A stretch of DNA of 64,000 bases from Allokutzneria sp. A3M-2-11 16. Lineage in GTDB: Bacteria; Actinomycetota; Actinomycetes; Mycobacteriales; Pseudonocardiaceae. Under the pieces are notes generated by a model, which saw only the letters and a program-made list of their open reading frames with translations, had not been told where the DNA came from and made no database searches. This document shows positions 31,601 through 42,767 of the stretch, one piece after another. A program made the position numbers and the translations under genes. Numbering within the stretch: position 1 is the first letter of the stretch; every line of letters starts with the position of its first letter. The stretch spans positions 186,001 through 250,000 of the forward strand of contig NZ_JANAVO010000006.1 in NCBI RefSeq assembly GCF_024213555.1, written 5' to 3'.

Positions 31601-34600
31601 GGCGTGGGCGCGCTGTCGGTGCTGCTGGCGGACGAGACCGGCGATCCTGTTGCGTCGGTTGAGTCGGTGTTGATGCGGCCGGTCCCGACAGGGGCGCTCA
31701 CCGCGACCGACGCGCTCTACGACATCGAGTGGACCGAGGTCGCGGGCGAGGACGTGCCCGACGACGTGGAGATCTGGCACGTCACCGAAGATGACGTGCA
31801 CACCGCGACGCACCGCGCCCTCGACGCGATCCAGAACTGCCTGTCAGACGAAGCGTCGCGGCTGCTCGTGCACACGCTGCCCGATGATGTCGCCGGAGCA
31901 GCGGTCCAGGGGCTGGTGCGATCGGCGCAGTCCGAGCATCCCGGTCGGTTCCTGCTCGTCGAGTCCGCCGATGCGCTCATGATCGCGCGGGACGAGCCGT
32001 GGATCGCCGTGCGCGACGGGAAGGTCTGGGCGCCCCGGATGCGTCGCGCGGTCCTGCCCGAGACGTCCCATGCGCTGGACGATGACGGCACCGTGGTGAT
32101 CACCGGCGGGACCGGGACGCTCGGGCGGCTCATCGCCGAACACCTCGCGGACCGGAATCTGCTCCTGCTCAGCCGCAGTGGCGGCGAGGTGCCCGGCGCC
32201 GAGGTCGTCGCCTGTGACGCGGCCGACCGGGAAGCGCTGAAGACCGTCCTAAGTGGACGGAAGATCGCGGCCGTGATCCACGCCGCCGGGGTGCTCGACG
32301 ACGGCCTCGTGACCGACCTGACCCCGCAACGACTGGACGCCGTGCTGCGGCCGAAGATCGACGCGGCGATCAACCTGCGCGAACTCGCCGGCGCCGCGGC
32401 GTTCATCATGTTCTCCTCGGCCGCCGGTGTCCTCGGCAGCCCAGGTCAGGCGAACTACGCCGCCGCCAACGCCGCCCTCGACGCCTTGGCGCGCAAGGTG
32501 AACGCGACCTCGCTGGCCTGGGGTCTCTGGGAGCCGACGAGCGGGATGAGCGCGAAGGCCGACCACAGGCGTCTCGGTGTGGCACCGCTGTCGGCGGAGC
32601 AGGGGTTGGCGCTGTTCGACCTCGCGCTGCGCATGCGCCCGGCGTTCCTGATGCCCGTCCGCCTGGACACCACTCCCCGGGAGACGGTTCCGGCTCTGCT
32701 GCGCGGTCTTGTGCCGGTGCGTGCACAGCGGCGGGTCGCGGGCTCGTCCGCTCCGGCCGGGTTCGGCGAGCGCCTGGCGCGGATGACCGAGCCGGAGCGG
32801 GACCGCGCGATCCTGGAGCTGATCAGGGCCCAGGTCACCGGTGTGCTCGGCCACGCCTCCGTCTCCGCGACGAAGGCGTTCAAGGACTTGGGTTTCGACT
32901 CGCTGACCGCGGTGCAGCTGCGGAACCGGATCGCGGCGGCGACGGGACTGAGCCTGCCCGCGACGCTGGTCTTCGACCACCCGACCCCGGCGGCGCTGGC
33001 GGCCCACCTGCGCTCAGAACTCGTCGGTTCGGCCGCGACCGGGACCACCCGGCGCCGCGCGGCCACGGACGAACCCCTGGCGATCGTGGGCATGGCGTGC
33101 CGCTTCCCCGGCGGAGCCGACACCCCGGAACGGCTGTGGCGCCTGGTCGCCGAGGGCGGCGACGCGATCGGTGACCTGCCCGCCGACCGCGGCTGGGACC
33201 TGGACCGGCTCTTCGACCCCGACCCGGAGCGGCAGGGCACCTTCTACGCGCGCGGTGGCGGGTTCCTCGCCACGGCGGCCGAGTTCGACGCCGAGTTCTT
33301 CGGGATCTCACCCCGGGAAGCCCTGGCCATGGACCCGCAGCAGCGGCTGTTGCTGGAGACCTCGTGGGAGGCGTTCGAGGACGCCGGGATCGACCCGGAT
33401 TCGGTGCGGGGCAGCCAGACCGGCGTGTTCGTCGGCGCGATGGCGCAGGACTACGGGCCCGCGCTGCACGAGGCCCCGGCCGAGGTGGAGGGCTACCAGC
33501 TCACCGGCATCGCGGCCAGTGTCGCCTCCGGGCGCCTCGCTTACACGTTCGGGCTCGAAGGTCCCGCCGTCACCGTGGACACGGCGTGCTCGTCGTCCCT
33601 GGTGGCGCTCCACCTGGCGGCCCGGGCGCTGCGGCAGGGCGAGTGCACCGCGGCTCTCGTCGCCGGTGTCACCGTCATGTCGAACCCCGGGGCGCTCATC
33701 GAGTTCAGCCGTCAGCGTGGTCTCTCGCCGGACGGGCGGTGCCGCGCGTTCTCCGAGGACGCGGACGGAACCGGCTGGGCGGAGGGCGTCGGAGTCCTTG
33801 TGGTGCAACGGCTTTCCGAAGCCCATCGCAACGGGCACCGCGTGCTCGCGGTGGTGCGCGGCTCGGCCGTCAACTCCGACGGCGCCTCGAACGGGCTCAG
33901 CGCGCCGAACGGTCCGTCGCAGCAACGGGTGATCCGGTCGGCACTGGAGGACGCCGGGCTTCGACCGTCCGAAGTGGACGTTGTGGAGGCGCACGGCACC
34001 GGGACCGTGCTCGGTGATCCGATCGAGGCGCAGGCGATCCTGGCGACCTACGGGCAGGATCGATCACGTCCGTTGTTCTTGGGCACCGTGAAGTCGAACA
34101 TCGGCCACACCCAGGCTGCGGCCGGTGTGGCGGGCGTGATCAAGACCGTGCAGGCGCTGCGCGCCGGGATCGTTCCTCGGACGTTGCACGTCACCGAGCC
34201 GTCCGGGCGGATCGACTGGTCGGCCGGCGCGGTCGTGCTCGCCACCGAGGCCCAGGACTGGCCGGAGTCCGGGCGTCCGCGTCGCGCGGGTGTGTCGTCC
34301 TTCGGCATCAGCGGCACCAACGCGCATGTGATCCTCGAACAGGCTCCTGCGGTCCAAGGGACGGCCCGGACAGGCGATGGGCCCGCACCGTGGGTGCTCT
34401 CCGCGCGTTCGAAGGACGCGTTGCGCGCGCAGGCTTCGCGGTTGCACGGTGTCGCGGGCGATCGAGTCGACATCGCGTACTCGTTGACGTTGCGGTCGGC
34501 CCTGGAGCACCGGGCAGTGGTCACCGATGTGGACGGGCTCGTGGCCTTGGCGGAGGGCCGGACTGCCCTGAGCCTCGTCGAGGGCGCGGTGGCTGATGGT

Positions 34601-37600
34601 GGCCTGGCATTCCTGTTCTCCGGTCAGGGTTCGCAGCGAGTAGGCATGGGCCGGTCGCTGTACGACGCGCATCCGGTCTTCGCCGAAGCGTTCGATGCGG
34701 TGTGTGCCGGGTTCGAGCTGCCAGTGCGGGAAGTCGTCTTCAGCGGGGACGGACTGGAGCAGACCCAGTTCACGCAGACCGGGTTGTTCGCGTTCGAGGT
34801 GGCGTTGTTCCGGCTCTTCGAGAGTTGGGGTGTGCGGCCTGACTATCTGCTCGGGCATTCGATCGGTGAGTTGGCGGCGGCGCATGTGGCCGGGGTGTTC
34901 TCGCTGGAGAACGCCTGCCGCCTCGTTGAGGCACGTGGTCGGTTGATGCAGGCGCTGCCCAGCGGCGGTGTGATGGTCGCTGTTGAGGCGTCCGAGGCAG
35001 AGGTGCGCGAACACCTCGGCAGCGCGGACATCGCCGCCGTCAACGGTCCACAGTCGACAGTGATCTCCGGCGATGAGGCCGAGGTCCTGGAGATCGCGAA
35101 GCGGTGGAAGCACAAGCGGTTGCGGACGAGCCATGCCTTCCACTCGGCGCACATGGACGCCATGCTGGACGAGTTCCGGGCGGTGGCCGAAGAGATCGAG
35201 TACTCCGAGCCGACGATCCCGGTGATCTCCCAAGGCGATGTCACGACGGCGGAGCACTGGGTGCGGCATGTCCGTGGCACGGTGCGCTTCCACGACGGAA
35301 TGCAACGCCTGCGCGAGCACGGTGTCACGACGATGCTGGAGATCGGGCCGGACGGCGTCCTCTCCGCGATGGTCGAGAACTGCGTTCCCTCGCTGCGCAA
35401 GGACCGCGCGGAGACCGATGCCGCCATCACCGCACTCGCTCGCATCTGGGTGCGCGGGGCGGCCGTGGACTGGGCGAAGGTGGTACCTGGCGGGGAAAGG
35501 ATCGACCTGCCGACCTACGCGTTCCAGCGGCAGCGGTTCTGGCTGCGCTCCACCGGCGCCCGGAGCCAGGACGGCATCGCCCATCCGCTGCTGGGGTCCG
35601 CGCTGCGCCTGGCCGACGGGGAAGGCGTTGTGCTCAGCGGCGAACTGTCCGCCGCGACCGAGCCGTGGCTGGGTGAGCACACTGTCTCCGGGACCGCGCT
35701 CGTGCCCGCGACGGCGTTCCTGGAGCTGGCCCTGCGTGCCGCCGACGAGGTCGGCTGCGACGGCGTCCGGGAACTGACCGTCGAGACCCCGCTGGTGCTG
35801 CGGGAACGGGCCGCGCTGCAACTCGTCGTGGACGGCCGGAACCGATTCACCGTGTACGCGCGGTCAGGCACCGACGCGTGGACCCGCCACGCCTCCGGAG
35901 AGCTGGGGGCGGTGCCTGAGCCCGCGCCCATGCCGTGGGAGCCCGGCGAAGAACTTGATGTGGACGGGCTCTACGAACGGCTCTCCGGGAACGGCCTCGA
36001 CTACGGGCCCACCTTCCAGGGGCTGCGGGCGGTGTGGCGGCGCGGCGAGGAGATCTTCGCCGAGGCCGAGCTGCCCGAGCGCGACGACCGGTTCGGGCTT
36101 CATCCGGCGCTGCTGGACTCCGTGCTGCACGCGACGGGACTGGAGGCGACCGACGTCCGGCTACCGTTCTCGTGGGAGGACGTCCGGCTCACCACCACGG
36201 GAGCGACCGCCGTTCGCGCGCGCATCACTCCGCGCGGCGAGGGCAAGGTCTCGGTCGAGCTGGCCGACGCCACAGGTCACCCCGTCGCCGCGGTCGGAGC
36301 GCTGACGCTGCGTCCGCTGCCCGGGCGACTTACCCGGCCGGACGCACTGTTCCGAGTCGACTGGCAACAGATTCCTGTTGCCGCACAAGACGAATCACCC
36401 TTCACTGTGCACGAGGTGGGCGAGGGAGAGGTACGGGCGGTCACGGCCGAGGTTCTGGCGGCCATGCAAGAGTGGCTGGCGGCTGATGAGCACGGGCGCC
36501 TGGTCTTCCGCACGCGGACGAACGAGAACCTGGCGCACGCCGCCGTGTGGGGACTCGTGCGGTCGGCCCAGTCTGAGCACCCTGGCCGCTTCGTGCTGGC
36601 GGACGGCGATGTTCAGGCCGGGATCGCCAGTGGGGAGCCGCAGTTCTCCGTGCGCGATGGTCAGGTCTTCGCACCCAGGCTCGTCCGTGACACCACGGAC
36701 AGCGAGTTCACGTGGGACCCCGAAGGCACTGTGCTGATCACCGGTGGGACGGGAGCCCTCGGCACCGCGATCGCCCGGCACCTGGCCGACAAGCACGGTG
36801 TGCGAAACCTGTTGCTGCTCAGCCGCAGCGGCGGTGAGGTTCCCGGTGCCGAGGTCGTGGCGTGCGACGCGGCTGACCGGGATGCTCTCAAGCGTGTCCT
36901 AAGTGGACGGAAGATCTCCGCAGTGATCCACGCCGCCGGAGTGCTTGACGACGGTCTTGTTGGCGACATGACGCCGGAGCGCCTGGACACGGTGCTGCGG
37001 CCGAAGGTGGACGCCGCGCTGAACCTGCACGAGCTGACCGGTGACCTGGACGCGTTCGTGCTGTTCTCCTCCGCGGCAGCGACGTTCGGCAGCGCGGGGC
37101 AGGCGAACTACGCTGCGGCCAACGCGTTCCTGGACGCGCTCGCGCGTCACCGCCGGGAACAGGGGCTGCCCGCGGTCTCCCTCGCGTGGGGCCCGTGGGC
37201 GGAAACCGGCATGGCCGACGAGCTCAGCGAAGGGGACCGGGCGCGGCTGCGCCGGTCCGGCACCATCGGACTGTCTACAAAGGACGCTCTGGCGCTGTTC
37301 GACGCGGCAGTGGGTGCGGCGGAACCCGTGCTCGTGCCCGCACGGTTGGACCTCAAGGCCGTGAACGGGCCTCTGTTCAGCGCGCTGGTGCGCCCCCAAG
37401 CTCGGCGGCGATCGGCGAGCCGGGCTCAGACGCGGTCGGCCGCCGAACTCCTCGACCTGGTGCGCGAGCAGGTGTCGACCGTCCTCGGGCACGCCACCGC
37501 CGCCGGGATCGGGCCGGACCGCGCGTTCCGGGAGCTGGGCTTCGACTCGCTCACGGCGATCGAGCTGCGCAACCGGCTCGGCGCGGAGACCGGGCTCGCA

Positions 37601-40600
37601 CTGCCCGCGACCCTGGTCTTCGACCACCCGAACCCCGCCGCGCTGGCCGCGCACCTGCACGCCGAGCTGGCCGGGACGGGCGCCGTGACCGAGAGCACGA
37701 CGACGGTCGCCACGGACGAGCCGATCGCGATCGTCGCGATGAGCTGCCGCTACCCGGGCGGTGTGCGGTCGCCAGGGGAGCTGTGGCGGCTGGTCGCCGA
37801 GGGCGCCGACGTGATCGACGAGTTCCCGGCCGACCGCGGGTGGGACCGGGATGTGCTGTACCACCCCGATCCGGCCAACCCGGGCACCACCACGGTGTGG
37901 CGGGGCGGGTTCCTCTACGACGCGGCCGAGTTCGATCCGCAGCTGTTCGGGATCTCCCCGCGTGAGGCGCTGGCCATCGACCCCCAGCAACGGCTGTTGC
38001 TGGAGACCTCGTGGGAGGTCTTCGAGCGCGCCGGGATCGCGCCGGACTCCGTGCGCGGCAGCCGCACCGGCGTGTTCGCGGGCGTGATGTACAACGACTA
38101 CGCCACCAGGCTGCGGTCGGTGCCGGAGGAGTTCGAGGGCTACCTCGGCAGCGGCAGTGCGGGCAGCGTGGCCTCCGGCCGGATCGCCTACACCTTCGGC
38201 CTGGAAGGACCCGCGGTCACGGTGGACACGGCGTGCTCGTCGTCGTTGGTGGCGCTGCACCTCGCGGCGCAGGCCCTGCGCCAGGGCGAGTGTTCGCTCG
38301 CGCTCGTCGGTGGTGTCACGGTGATGTCCAGCCCGAGCGCGTTCGTCGAGTTCAGCCGCCAGCGCGGGCTGTCGGCGGATGGCCGCTGCAAGTCCTTCGG
38401 GGCGGACGCGGACGGCACGGGGTGGTCCGAGGGAGTCGGTGTGCTGCTGGTGGAGCGGCTCTCCGATGCCCGTCGCAACGGCCACCCCGTGCTGGCGGTC
38501 GTCCGAGGTTCGGCGGTGAACTCCGACGGCGCGTCGAACGGCCTGACCGCGCCCAACGGTCCCGCCCAGCAGCGGGTGATCCGGCAGGCCCTCGCGGCGT
38601 CCGGGTTGCGTCCGTCCGAAGTGGACGCCGTCGAGGCGCACGGCACCGGGACCGTGCTGGGAGATCCGATCGAGGCGCAGGCGCTGATCGCGACCTACGG
38701 CCAGGACCGGGACCGGCCGCTCTGGCTCGGATCGGTGAAGTCCAACATCGGCCACACCCAGGCCGCGGCGGGCGTCGCCGGGGTGATCAAGATGGTGGAG
38801 GCGATGCGCCACGGCGTGCTGCCGAGGACCCTGCACGCCGACGAGCCCTCATCGCAGGTGGACTGGTCGGCGGGTGCCGTGGCGCTGCTGACGGAGAGCG
38901 TCGACTGGGAGGTGGACCGTCCGCGCCGCGCGGCCGTGTCGTCCTTCGGGGTGAGCGGTACCAACGCACACGTGATCCTGGAAGGGGTCCCCGCCGAGGA
39001 AGCCATGGGCGGCGCTGATGTCGTGGTGGCGCCATGGGTGCTCTCCGGTGGAACCGCCGCTGCACTGCGAGCACAGGCCCAGCGGCTGAAGTCCTTTGTG
39101 GACGGACACAGCGCGGCGGACATCGGCTTCTCGCTGGCGACCACGCGGGCGAAGTTGGAGCACCGCGCGGTGGTTCTCGCCGGTGACGCGCTCGATGCGC
39201 TCGTGCACGACACGGAGTCGCGGGATGTCGTGCGTGGCACGGTGGAGCATGGCAAGCTCGCGTTCCTGTTCTCCGGTCAAGGTTCGCAGCGCGTCGGCAT
39301 GGGGCGCGAACTCTACGAGACTTATCCGGTGTTCGCGGCGGCCTTCGATGCGGTCTGTGACGGGTTCACGCTGCCGGTGCGCGAGGCCGTCCAGGATGAG
39401 GACCGCCTGCACGAGACCGCGTTCACGCAGACCGGGTTGTTCGCGTTCGAGGTGGCGTTGTTCCGGCTCTTCGAGAGTTGGGGTGTGCGGCCTGACTATC
39501 TGCTCGGGCATTCGATCGGTGAGCTGGCGGCGGCGCACGTTGCCGGGGTGTTCTCGTTGGCGGACGCGTGCCGCTTGGTTGAGGCACGGGGCCGGTTGAT
39601 GCAGGCCCTGCCGACCGGTGGCGCGATGGTTTCCGTTCTGGCAACCGAGGACGAGGTTCGCGAGCACCTGGGCAACGCCAGCGTCGCGGCGGTGAACGGT
39701 GCACAGTCGACGGTGATCTCCGGTGACGCCGATGAGGTGTTGGAGATCGCGAAGCGGTGGAAGCACAAGCGGTTGCGGACCAGTCATGCGTTCCACTCGG
39801 CGCACATGGACCCGATGCTCGATGAATTCGCATTGGTGGCCAAGGAGATTGCTTACTCCGAGCCGACGATCCCGGTGATTTCCGAGGGTGATGTCACGAC
39901 GGCGGAGCACTGGGTGCGGCATGTCCGCGACACGGTGCGGTTCCACGACGGTGTGGTCCGCCTGCGCGAGCACGGCGTGACGACGATGGTGGAGATCGGT
40001 CCGGATGCCGTGCTGTCCGCGATGGCCGACGGCTGTGTTCCCGCGCTGCGCAAGGAACGCCCGGAACCGATCACGGCGGTGACCGCGTTGGCCCACGCCT
40101 ACGTGCGCGGCGCCGATGTGGATTGGACCGCGTTGTTCCCAGGGGCGCGGCGCGTGGACCTGCCGACCTATGCCTTCCAGCGACGGCGCTTCTGGCTTTC
40201 CGAGTCCGTGGTCACCACCGCCGGGCATCCGCTGGCGGGCGCGGCGGTGCAGATCGCCGGTGCGGAGAGTCTGCTGTTCACCACGCGGTTGTCGGTCGCG
40301 AGCCATCCATGGTTGGCCGACCACGTCGTGGCCGGGGCGGTCCTGGTGCCGGGCACCGCACTGCTCGAACTCGCGCTGCACGCGGCCGCCGAGGCCGGAG
40401 CCGGTCAGGTCGCCGACCTCGTGCTGGAAGCGCCCCTGGTGCTGCCCGACAACGGCGGGGTCCACGTCCAGGTGGTGGTGGACGGCGAGGCGCTGCGGAT
40501 CCACTCCCGGCGCGGGGAGGACGAACCGTGGACTCGCAACGCGAGCGGTGTGCTCGCGGCCACGAAGAGCACTGCGGCCTTCGAGATGCCCGCTGACGCG

Positions 40601-42760
40601 GTGCGGATCGAGATCGCCGAGTTGTACGGGCGGTTGGCTGACGCCGGGCTCGCTTATGGGACGGCGTTCCAAGGGCTGCGGTCGGCCTGGCGGCACGGGG
40701 AGGACCTCTTCGCCGAGGTCGCCCTGCCGGAGGAGGTGCGCACCACCGGCTACGGCATGCATCCGGCCCTGCTCGACGCGGCGTTGCACGTGCTCGGTGC
40801 CGAGCCTGGCGACGACGTGGTGCGGTTGCCGTTCCAGTGGAGTGGCGTCAGCCTGCACCGCCCGGGAAGCGCCGAGCTGATCGTGAAGCTGACGCCGGTC
40901 GGCGACAACGCGCTCTCGGTGACCGCCTCGACGAAGTCCGGGGAACCCGTGCTCGCAGTGGAATCGTTGCTGCTGCGGCCGTTCACCGGTGCTCCGGCCA
41001 CGATTCCCCGGGACTCGCTGTTCGAAGTGGAGTGGGTGGAGCACGCGGGCCGCGGGGAGGCGCCCGGGTATTGCGCGGTGATCAATGACGACCTGGGGCT
41101 TGTCGATGCATTGACGGAGAGCGGGATCGCGGCGGAGCGCTTCGACGACCTCGACAGCGTCGGCGCGGCGGACGTGGTGCTCGTCCACATCGACGGCTCC
41201 GTGCGCGAGAGCGCGAACGCGGCGCTCGGCCTGGTGCGGTCCTGGCTCGCCGATGAGCGCTTCGCCACGGCGAAACTCGTTGTGGTGACGCGGGACTACG
41301 TGGAGGACGATCTCGCGGCGGCCGCGGTGTGGGGCCTGGTCAGATCGGCCCAATCCGAGCACCCCGATCGATTCGCGCTGCTCGACGTCGCCGGTCCGGT
41401 GTCCGCGGTGGCGGCCGCACTCGCCGCTGGAGAGCCGCAGATCGCGGTCCGCGGCCCCGCTCTGGTGGTCCCGCGGCTTGTCCGCGCTCCCCTCGGTGAG
41501 GGCCACGTCTGGGACCCGGACGGCACGGTGCTGATCACCGGTGCCACCGGGAGCCTCGGGCGAGCCGTCGCGCGGCACCTCGTCACCGAGCACGGCGTGC
41601 GGAAGCTGGTGCTGCTCAGCCGGAGTGGCGGCGCGGCGCCGGAACTGGACGCCGAGGTCACGGTGGTCGCCTGTGACGCGGCCGACCGCGACGCGCTTGC
41701 GGCGGTCTTCCGCGACCACGACATCCGGGCGGTCGTGCACTCCGCAGGGGTGCTCGATGACGGACTGGTGCAGGACATGACGCCGGAGAAGCTGGAGAAG
41801 GTGTTGCGCCCCAAGGTGGACGCCGCGCTGAACCTGCACGAGATCGCCGGTGAGCTGGACGCGTTCGTGCTGTTCTCGTCGGCGGCCGGGGTCCTCGGCA
41901 ACGCGGGTCAAGCGAACTACGCCGCCGCCAACGCCTTCCTGGACGCGCTCGCCAGGCGACGCCACCGGCAGGGGCTGCCCGCGCAGTCGCTGGCGTGGGG
42001 CCTGTGGGACACCGCGGAGGGCATGGCGGGGCAGTTGGACGAGCGGGATCGGGCCAGGATGAGCCGGTCCGGGGTCCGAGCACTGTCCATTGTGGAGGGA
42101 TTGGCGCTGTTCGACGCCGTGGTCGGGGGAGCGCGCGCCTCGGTGATGCCGATCCGCTTGGACATCGCGGCGCTGCGGGCGCGGGCCGGGCTCGTCCCGC
42201 CGCTGTTCGCCGGGTTGGTCCCGGTGCGCGCAGCGGCCACCACGGGCGCACCCCTCACCGAGCGCCTGCAAGGGGTTTCCGAGGCGGAGCGGGACCGGAT
42301 GCTGCTGGAGTTCGTCCGCGACCAGGTCGCCGCGGTGCTCGGGTACGCCTCGCCCGCCGACGTGGACCCCGGGCGCAGCTTCAGCGAGCTGGGGTTCGAC
42401 TCGCTCGCCGCGGTGGAGCTGCGCAACCGGCTCACCGCCGCGGCCGGGGTGCCGGTTCCGGCCACGCTGGTCTTCGACCACCCGACGAGCACCGCGCTCG
42501 TGGGCTATCTGGCCGACCGGCTGGCCGAGACCGCCGGGATCTCGGTGCTGCCGCTGTTCGCCGAGCTGGACCGGATCGAGACCGATCTCGCGGCCGTCAC
42601 CGCGGACGAGGTGAACGCGGCGCGGCTGACCGTCCGGCTCCGCGAGCTGCTGTCCAAACTGGACGGTTCGGGCGCCGGGGGCGGTTCCTTCGCCGGGCGG
42701 GTGGACTCCGCCTCCGACGAGGAGATCTTCGCCCTCATCGACAAGGAACTGGGGAGCTGA
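22679..42760 (+). CDS. Modular type I PKS, modules 6 to 9 (6693 aa)
   Basis: The largest protein in the window. ATG 22679 is preferred over GTG 22655 and ATG 22664 because the docking peptide ([18 protein letters not shown]...) begins exactly there, as in the sister genes, and a GGGTGG lies 7 bases before it. Module 6 spans residues 31-1884 (KS-AT-DH-ER-KR-ACP), module 7 spans 1899-3450, module 8 spans 3464-4997 and module 9 spans 5013-6610 (all three KS-AT-DH-KR-ACP). The tail is a class 1b C-terminal docking domain ending [15 protein letters not shown]. The protein builds a saturated C2 unit followed by a conjugated triene; only module 7 uses methylmalonyl-CoA. It probably has its own promoter in the preceding gap. 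The next gene follows after 7 bp. Confidence 0.97.
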   Translation: MANEETLRDYLKWVTTDLRQARQRLRELEEEPIAVVAMSCRLPGGVVSPEDLWRLVAEGRDGIGPFPVDRGWNLDELYHPDPAHSGTCYTRDGGFLDDIAGFDPGFFGISPREALAMDPQQRLVLELAWEAVERGGIDPESLRGSRTGVFVGMTGQDYGPSPEDASPGLEGYLMTGTTASVASGRVAYALGLEGPAVTVDTACSSSMVALHLAARALRQGECTMALAGGVTVMCTPGAFIEFSRQRGLSPDGRCKSFSVDADGTGWAEGAGLLLLERLSDAQRHGHRVLGVIRGSAVNSDGASNGLTAPNGPSQQRVILQALADARLEPSDVDAVEAHGTGTVLGDPIEAQALVATYGKDRARPLWLGSLKSNLGHTQGAAGVAGVIKMIMAMRHGVLPKTLHVAEPTPRVDWSAGTVSVLTEARPWEAEGPRRAAVSSFGISGTNAHVILEEAPGGEPVERGELKFPAPWLFSARTPEALDASIAQLESFVDDHESADVGLSLATGRAAMEHRAARVDGDLIRGMAVEGKLAFLFSGQGSQRVGMGRELYEASPVFAAAFDEVCAEFGLPVREAIQDEDRLHQTEFTQPALFAVEVALFRLLEHWGLRPDYLLGHSVGELAAAHVSGVLSLGDACRLVQARAKLMQAMPTGGAMVSVRADEAEVREHLGNASIAAVNGPQSTVISGDEDEVLEIAKRWKHKRLRTSHAFHSAHMDGMLDEFRRVAEGISFNQPTIPIAQNTEGDLTTPEYWVRHVREAVRFHDGMRWLAERGVATYLELGPGGVLCAMGQDCAPDATLIPALRKDKDEATALVTALSHAFVRGVRVDWATFFDGAQRVDLPTYPFQRQRLWLDATRSRKDVAGLGLHSAEHPLFGAAIAIADSTGLVFTGSLSTHTHPWLADHRVLGRVIVPGTAFVELAVRAGDHVGCGRIDELTLESPLILTGAVRVQVVVGEEDESGRRSVTVHSEHAEGWTRHATGVLAPGEERPDFDLGAWPPSGAVPVDGIYDRLAELGIDYGATFQGLTAAWRDGTDILAEVRLPQDTDVTGFGLHPALLDAALHALAIDDHDGVRLPFAWNDISLFASGATALRVRLSPDGDSVAVRVADEQGRAVASIGSLLLRPVTADQLTPDRQDSLHVVEWSAVPTPAGEHEAPQEVVWCSGDVHMALERVQHSERVVFASYEDDLAASVVTGLVRSAQSEQPDRFVLVTVDRRPESVAAIGAAVACGEPEVAIRAGELFAPRLVRAPETLVAPATRDWRLDVTSKGTLDNLALIPGERPDLLPGEVRIAVRAAGINFRDVLNALGMYPGDVVMGIEGAGVITEVGPDVTGLQPGDRVFGLFTGAFGPSAVADHRMLAPIPEGWSFARAASVPVVFLTAYYGLVDLGGLQRGQSVLVHAAAGGVGMAAVQIAKHLGAEVFGTASPAKWDATGLEQVASSRDLGFAERFPKVDVVLNSLAGEFVDASLGPLKPGGRFLEMGKTDLREGIPGYQAFDLIEAGPERIGQMLRDLVGLFAEGALAPLPRTAFDVRQAKDAFRFLSQAKHIGKVVLTVPAPLDPEGTVVITGGTGQLGRLIAEHLANEHGMRNLLLLSRSGGEVPGAEVVACDAADRGALETVLSGRNITAVIHAAGVLDDGLVADMTPERLDAVLRAKRDAAVNLHELVGEVSAFVLFSSAAATLGSPGQSAYAAGNAFLDALARHRRERGLPAQSLAWGPWSIGMAGDLGEPERARMRAAGVTPLSIEDGLALFDAALARPDAVLLPMRLASTARVRRRTVERATALSAVSTAVSRVAGLPEDERLRLMVDLVTANVAAVLGHGSAGSIEADRAFKELGFDSLTSVELRNRLAAATELRLPTTVIFDHPTPAALARHLLAELLGSTSTAVAHAATVIADEPIAIVGIGCRFPGGVRSPEQLWRLVVEGRDAITGFPADRGWDLDRLFDDDPERPGTSYVRAGGFLEGAGEFDAEFFGISPREATAMDPQQRLLLETTWEALERAGIKPESLRGSRTGVFTGTDSNDYSILVHQAADSAEGYLVTATAGSVLSGRVAYTFGLEGPAMTVDTACSSSLVALHLAAQALRNGECELALAGGVAVMATPSGFVEFSRQRGLAPDGRCKPFAAAADGTAWGEGVGVLVVERLSDAQRNGHQVLAVLRGSAVNSDGASNGLTAPNGPSQQRVIRAALENAGLRPSEVDVVEAHGTGTTLGDPIEAQAVIAAYGQERERPLWLGSVKSNIGHTTGAAGMAGVIKMVEAMRHGVLPRTLNLDAPTPHVDWSGGSVALLSENVDWPGDRVRRAGVSAFGVSGTNAHVVLEEAPEVPQTAVPTEERIVPWLLSAKSDAALRELAGSLAEVEAEPVDVGYSLTLKADLPHRAVVVGDYRAALTALAAGEPAPTAVEGVANGGKVVFVFPGQGSQWTGMAVDLLENEVFAESMSACAKALAPHVSWGLFEELNGPLERVDIVQPVLWAVMVSLAALWRSYGVEPAAVIGHSQGEIAAAAVSGALSLADAAKVVALRSRELLALSGLGGMVSVAAGDVSDLLTEGIGVAAVNGPNSVVVSGDAAALDVLMATCEEQGVRARRIPVDYASHSHHVERIQDRLAEVLAGIEPRQPEIPFFSTVTGTWLDEPVDSGYWYRNLRETVLFGQSTRELLRDHGVFVEVSPHPVLAVGVQESIDAAQNDAVSIGTLRRGEDGTARFLLSLGEAYTRGVRVDWTPLFAGARRVDLPTYPFQHRRYWIDQASGHPLLTSSVSLAEAGEVVFTGRLSARSQSWLGDHRVRGAVVLPGSAFVELALRAGEEVGCHRIDDLTLEAPLVLPEDGATEIQLRVDADHTFTVHARQGGGPWTVHATGHLGETATEAESLVEWPPAGATAVDLAGWYDGLADAGLEYGPIFRGMTAAWTLGEDVYAEIAVDEPGGFGLHPALLDASLHAAGLTRDARGLPFAWTGIELHAVGASVLRVRVSPAGVGALSVLLADETGDPVASVESVLMRPVPTGALTATDALYDIEWTEVAGEDVPDDVEIWHVTEDDVHTATHRALDAIQNCLSDEASRLLVHTLPDDVAGAAVQGLVRSAQSEHPGRFLLVESADALMIARDEPWIAVRDGKVWAPRMRRAVLPETSHALDDDGTVVITGGTGTLGRLIAEHLADRNLLLLSRSGGEVPGAEVVACDAADREALKTVLSGRKIAAVIHAAGVLDDGLVTDLTPQRLDAVLRPKIDAAINLRELAGAAAFIMFSSAAGVLGSPGQANYAAANAALDALARKVNATSLAWGLWEPTSGMSAKADHRRLGVAPLSAEQGLALFDLALRMRPAFLMPVRLDTTPRETVPALLRGLVPVRAQRRVAGSSAPAGFGERLARMTEPERDRAILELIRAQVTGVLGHASVSATKAFKDLGFDSLTAVQLRNRIAAATGLSLPATLVFDHPTPAALAAHLRSELVGSAATGTTRRRAATDEPLAIVGMACRFPGGADTPERLWRLVAEGGDAIGDLPADRGWDLDRLFDPDPERQGTFYARGGGFLATAAEFDAEFFGISPREALAMDPQQRLLLETSWEAFEDAGIDPDSVRGSQTGVFVGAMAQDYGPALHEAPAEVEGYQLTGIAASVASGRLAYTFGLEGPAVTVDTACSSSLVALHLAARALRQGECTAALVAGVTVMSNPGALIEFSRQRGLSPDGRCRAFSEDADGTGWAEGVGVLVVQRLSEAHRNGHRVLAVVRGSAVNSDGASNGLSAPNGPSQQRVIRSALEDAGLRPSEVDVVEAHGTGTVLGDPIEAQAILATYGQDRSRPLFLGTVKSNIGHTQAAAGVAGVIKTVQALRAGIVPRTLHVTEPSGRIDWSAGAVVLATEAQDWPESGRPRRAGVSSFGISGTNAHVILEQAPAVQGTARTGDGPAPWVLSARSKDALRAQASRLHGVAGDRVDIAYSLTLRSALEHRAVVTDVDGLVALAEGRTALSLVEGAVADGGLAFLFSGQGSQRVGMGRSLYDAHPVFAEAFDAVCAGFELPVREVVFSGDGLEQTQFTQTGLFAFEVALFRLFESWGVRPDYLLGHSIGELAAAHVAGVFSLENACRLVEARGRLMQALPSGGVMVAVEASEAEVREHLGSADIAAVNGPQSTVISGDEAEVLEIAKRWKHKRLRTSHAFHSAHMDAMLDEFRAVAEEIEYSEPTIPVISQGDVTTAEHWVRHVRGTVRFHDGMQRLREHGVTTMLEIGPDGVLSAMVENCVPSLRKDRAETDAAITALARIWVRGAAVDWAKVVPGGERIDLPTYAFQRQRFWLRSTGARSQDGIAHPLLGSALRLADGEGVVLSGELSAATEPWLGEHTVSGTALVPATAFLELALRAADEVGCDGVRELTVETPLVLRERAALQLVVDGRNRFTVYARSGTDAWTRHASGELGAVPEPAPMPWEPGEELDVDGLYERLSGNGLDYGPTFQGLRAVWRRGEEIFAEAELPERDDRFGLHPALLDSVLHATGLEATDVRLPFSWEDVRLTTTGATAVRARITPRGEGKVSVELADATGHPVAAVGALTLRPLPGRLTRPDALFRVDWQQIPVAAQDESPFTVHEVGEGEVRAVTAEVLAAMQEWLAADEHGRLVFRTRTNENLAHAAVWGLVRSAQSEHPGRFVLADGDVQAGIASGEPQFSVRDGQVFAPRLVRDTTDSEFTWDPEGTVLITGGTGALGTAIARHLADKHGVRNLLLLSRSGGEVPGAEVVACDAADRDALKRVLSGRKISAVIHAAGVLDDGLVGDMTPERLDTVLRPKVDAALNLHELTGDLDAFVLFSSAAATFGSAGQANYAAANAFLDALARHRREQGLPAVSLAWGPWAETGMADELSEGDRARLRRSGTIGLSTKDALALFDAAVGAAEPVLVPARLDLKAVNGPLFSALVRPQARRRSASRAQTRSAAELLDLVREQVSTVLGHATAAGIGPDRAFRELGFDSLTAIELRNRLGAETGLALPATLVFDHPNPAALAAHLHAELAGTGAVTESTTTVATDEPIAIVAMSCRYPGGVRSPGELWRLVAEGADVIDEFPADRGWDRDVLYHPDPANPGTTTVWRGGFLYDAAEFDPQLFGISPREALAIDPQQRLLLETSWEVFERAGIAPDSVRGSRTGVFAGVMYNDYATRLRSVPEEFEGYLGSGSAGSVASGRIAYTFGLEGPAVTVDTACSSSLVALHLAAQALRQGECSLALVGGVTVMSSPSAFVEFSRQRGLSADGRCKSFGADADGTGWSEGVGVLLVERLSDARRNGHPVLAVVRGSAVNSDGASNGLTAPNGPAQQRVIRQALAASGLRPSEVDAVEAHGTGTVLGDPIEAQALIATYGQDRDRPLWLGSVKSNIGHTQAAAGVAGVIKMVEAMRHGVLPRTLHADEPSSQVDWSAGAVALLTESVDWEVDRPRRAAVSSFGVSGTNAHVILEGVPAEEAMGGADVVVAPWVLSGGTAAALRAQAQRLKSFVDGHSAADIGFSLATTRAKLEHRAVVLAGDALDALVHDTESRDVVRGTVEHGKLAFLFSGQGSQRVGMGRELYETYPVFAAAFDAVCDGFTLPVREAVQDEDRLHETAFTQTGLFAFEVALFRLFESWGVRPDYLLGHSIGELAAAHVAGVFSLADACRLVEARGRLMQALPTGGAMVSVLATEDEVREHLGNASVAAVNGAQSTVISGDADEVLEIAKRWKHKRLRTSHAFHSAHMDPMLDEFALVAKEIAYSEPTIPVISEGDVTTAEHWVRHVRDTVRFHDGVVRLREHGVTTMVEIGPDAVLSAMADGCVPALRKERPEPITAVTALAHAYVRGADVDWTALFPGARRVDLPTYAFQRRRFWLSESVVTTAGHPLAGAAVQIAGAESLLFTTRLSVASHPWLADHVVAGAVLVPGTALLELALHAAAEAGAGQVADLVLEAPLVLPDNGGVHVQVVVDGEALRIHSRRGEDEPWTRNASGVLAATKSTAAFEMPADAVRIEIAELYGRLADAGLAYGTAFQGLRSAWRHGEDLFAEVALPEEVRTTGYGMHPALLDAALHVLGAEPGDDVVRLPFQWSGVSLHRPGSAELIVKLTPVGDNALSVTASTKSGEPVLAVESLLLRPFTGAPATIPRDSLFEVEWVEHAGRGEAPGYCAVINDDLGLVDALTESGIAAERFDDLDSVGAADVVLVHIDGSVRESANAALGLVRSWLADERFATAKLVVVTRDYVEDDLAAAAVWGLVRSAQSEHPDRFALLDVAGPVSAVAAALAAGEPQIAVRGPALVVPRLVRAPLGEGHVWDPDGTVLITGATGSLGRAVARHLVTEHGVRKLVLLSRSGGAAPELDAEVTVVACDAADRDALAAVFRDHDIRAVVHSAGVLDDGLVQDMTPEKLEKVLRPKVDAALNLHEIAGELDAFVLFSSAAGVLGNAGQANYAAANAFLDALARRRHRQGLPAQSLAWGLWDTAEGMAGQLDERDRARMSRSGVRALSIVEGLALFDAVVGGARASVMPIRLDIAALRARAGLVPPLFAGLVPVRAAATTGAPLTERLQGVSEAERDRMLLEFVRDQVAAVLGYASPADVDPGRSFSELGFDSLAAVELRNRLTAAAGVPVPATLVFDHPTSTALVGYLADRLAETAGISVLPLFAELDRIETDLAAVTADEVNAARLTVRLRELLSKLDGSGAGGGSFAGRVDSASDEEIFALIDKELGS
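22769..28330 (+). other. PKS module 6: KS-AT(malonyl)-DH-ER-KR(B)-ACP
   Basis: KS Cys203 ([14 protein letters not shown] instead of KSNIGH). AT has GHSVG (Ser617) and HAFH (708-711), malonyl. DH has His904 and Asp1059. ER (about 1261-1555) has [17 protein letters not shown] (from 1565) has LDD and Tyr1692 in [11 protein letters not shown] Ser1842. Full reduction to methylene. Confidence 0.92.
28373..33030 (+). other. PKS module 7: KS-AT(methylmalonyl)-DH-KR(B)-ACP
   Basis: KS Cys2072. AT has GHSQG (Ser2499) and YASH (2594-2597), methylmalonyl. DH has His2784 (preceded by SQSWLGD instead of HPWLGD) and Asp2935. KR (3138-3300) has [11 protein letters not shown] and Tyr3260 in PGQANY, but is shortened: the usual xEHGVR before the NLLLLSR strand and about nine residues before SLAWG are missing. 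No ER. ACP Ser3408. Predicted alpha-methyl alkene. Confidence 0.88.
33068..37670 (+). other. PKS module 8: KS-AT(malonyl)-DH-KR(B)-ACP
   Basis: KS Cys3637. AT has GHSIG (Ser4061) and HAFH (4152-4155), malonyl. DH has His4334 in [10 protein letters not shown] and Asp4480 in [12 protein letters not shown] from 4684 has LDD and Tyr4811. No ER. ACP Ser4957. Predicted alkene. Confidence 0.92.
37715..42510 (+). other. PKS module 9: KS-AT(malonyl)-DH-KR(B)-ACP
   Basis: KS Cys5186. AT has GHSIG (Ser5612) and HAFH (5703-5706), malonyl. DH has His5882 in [10 protein letters not shown] and Asp6033. KR from 6283 (TGATGSLG) has LDD and Tyr6414. No ER. ACP Ser6575. Predicted alkene, completing a triene with modules 7 and 8. 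Confidence 0.92.
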
Positions 42761-42767
42761 CCGAGAC

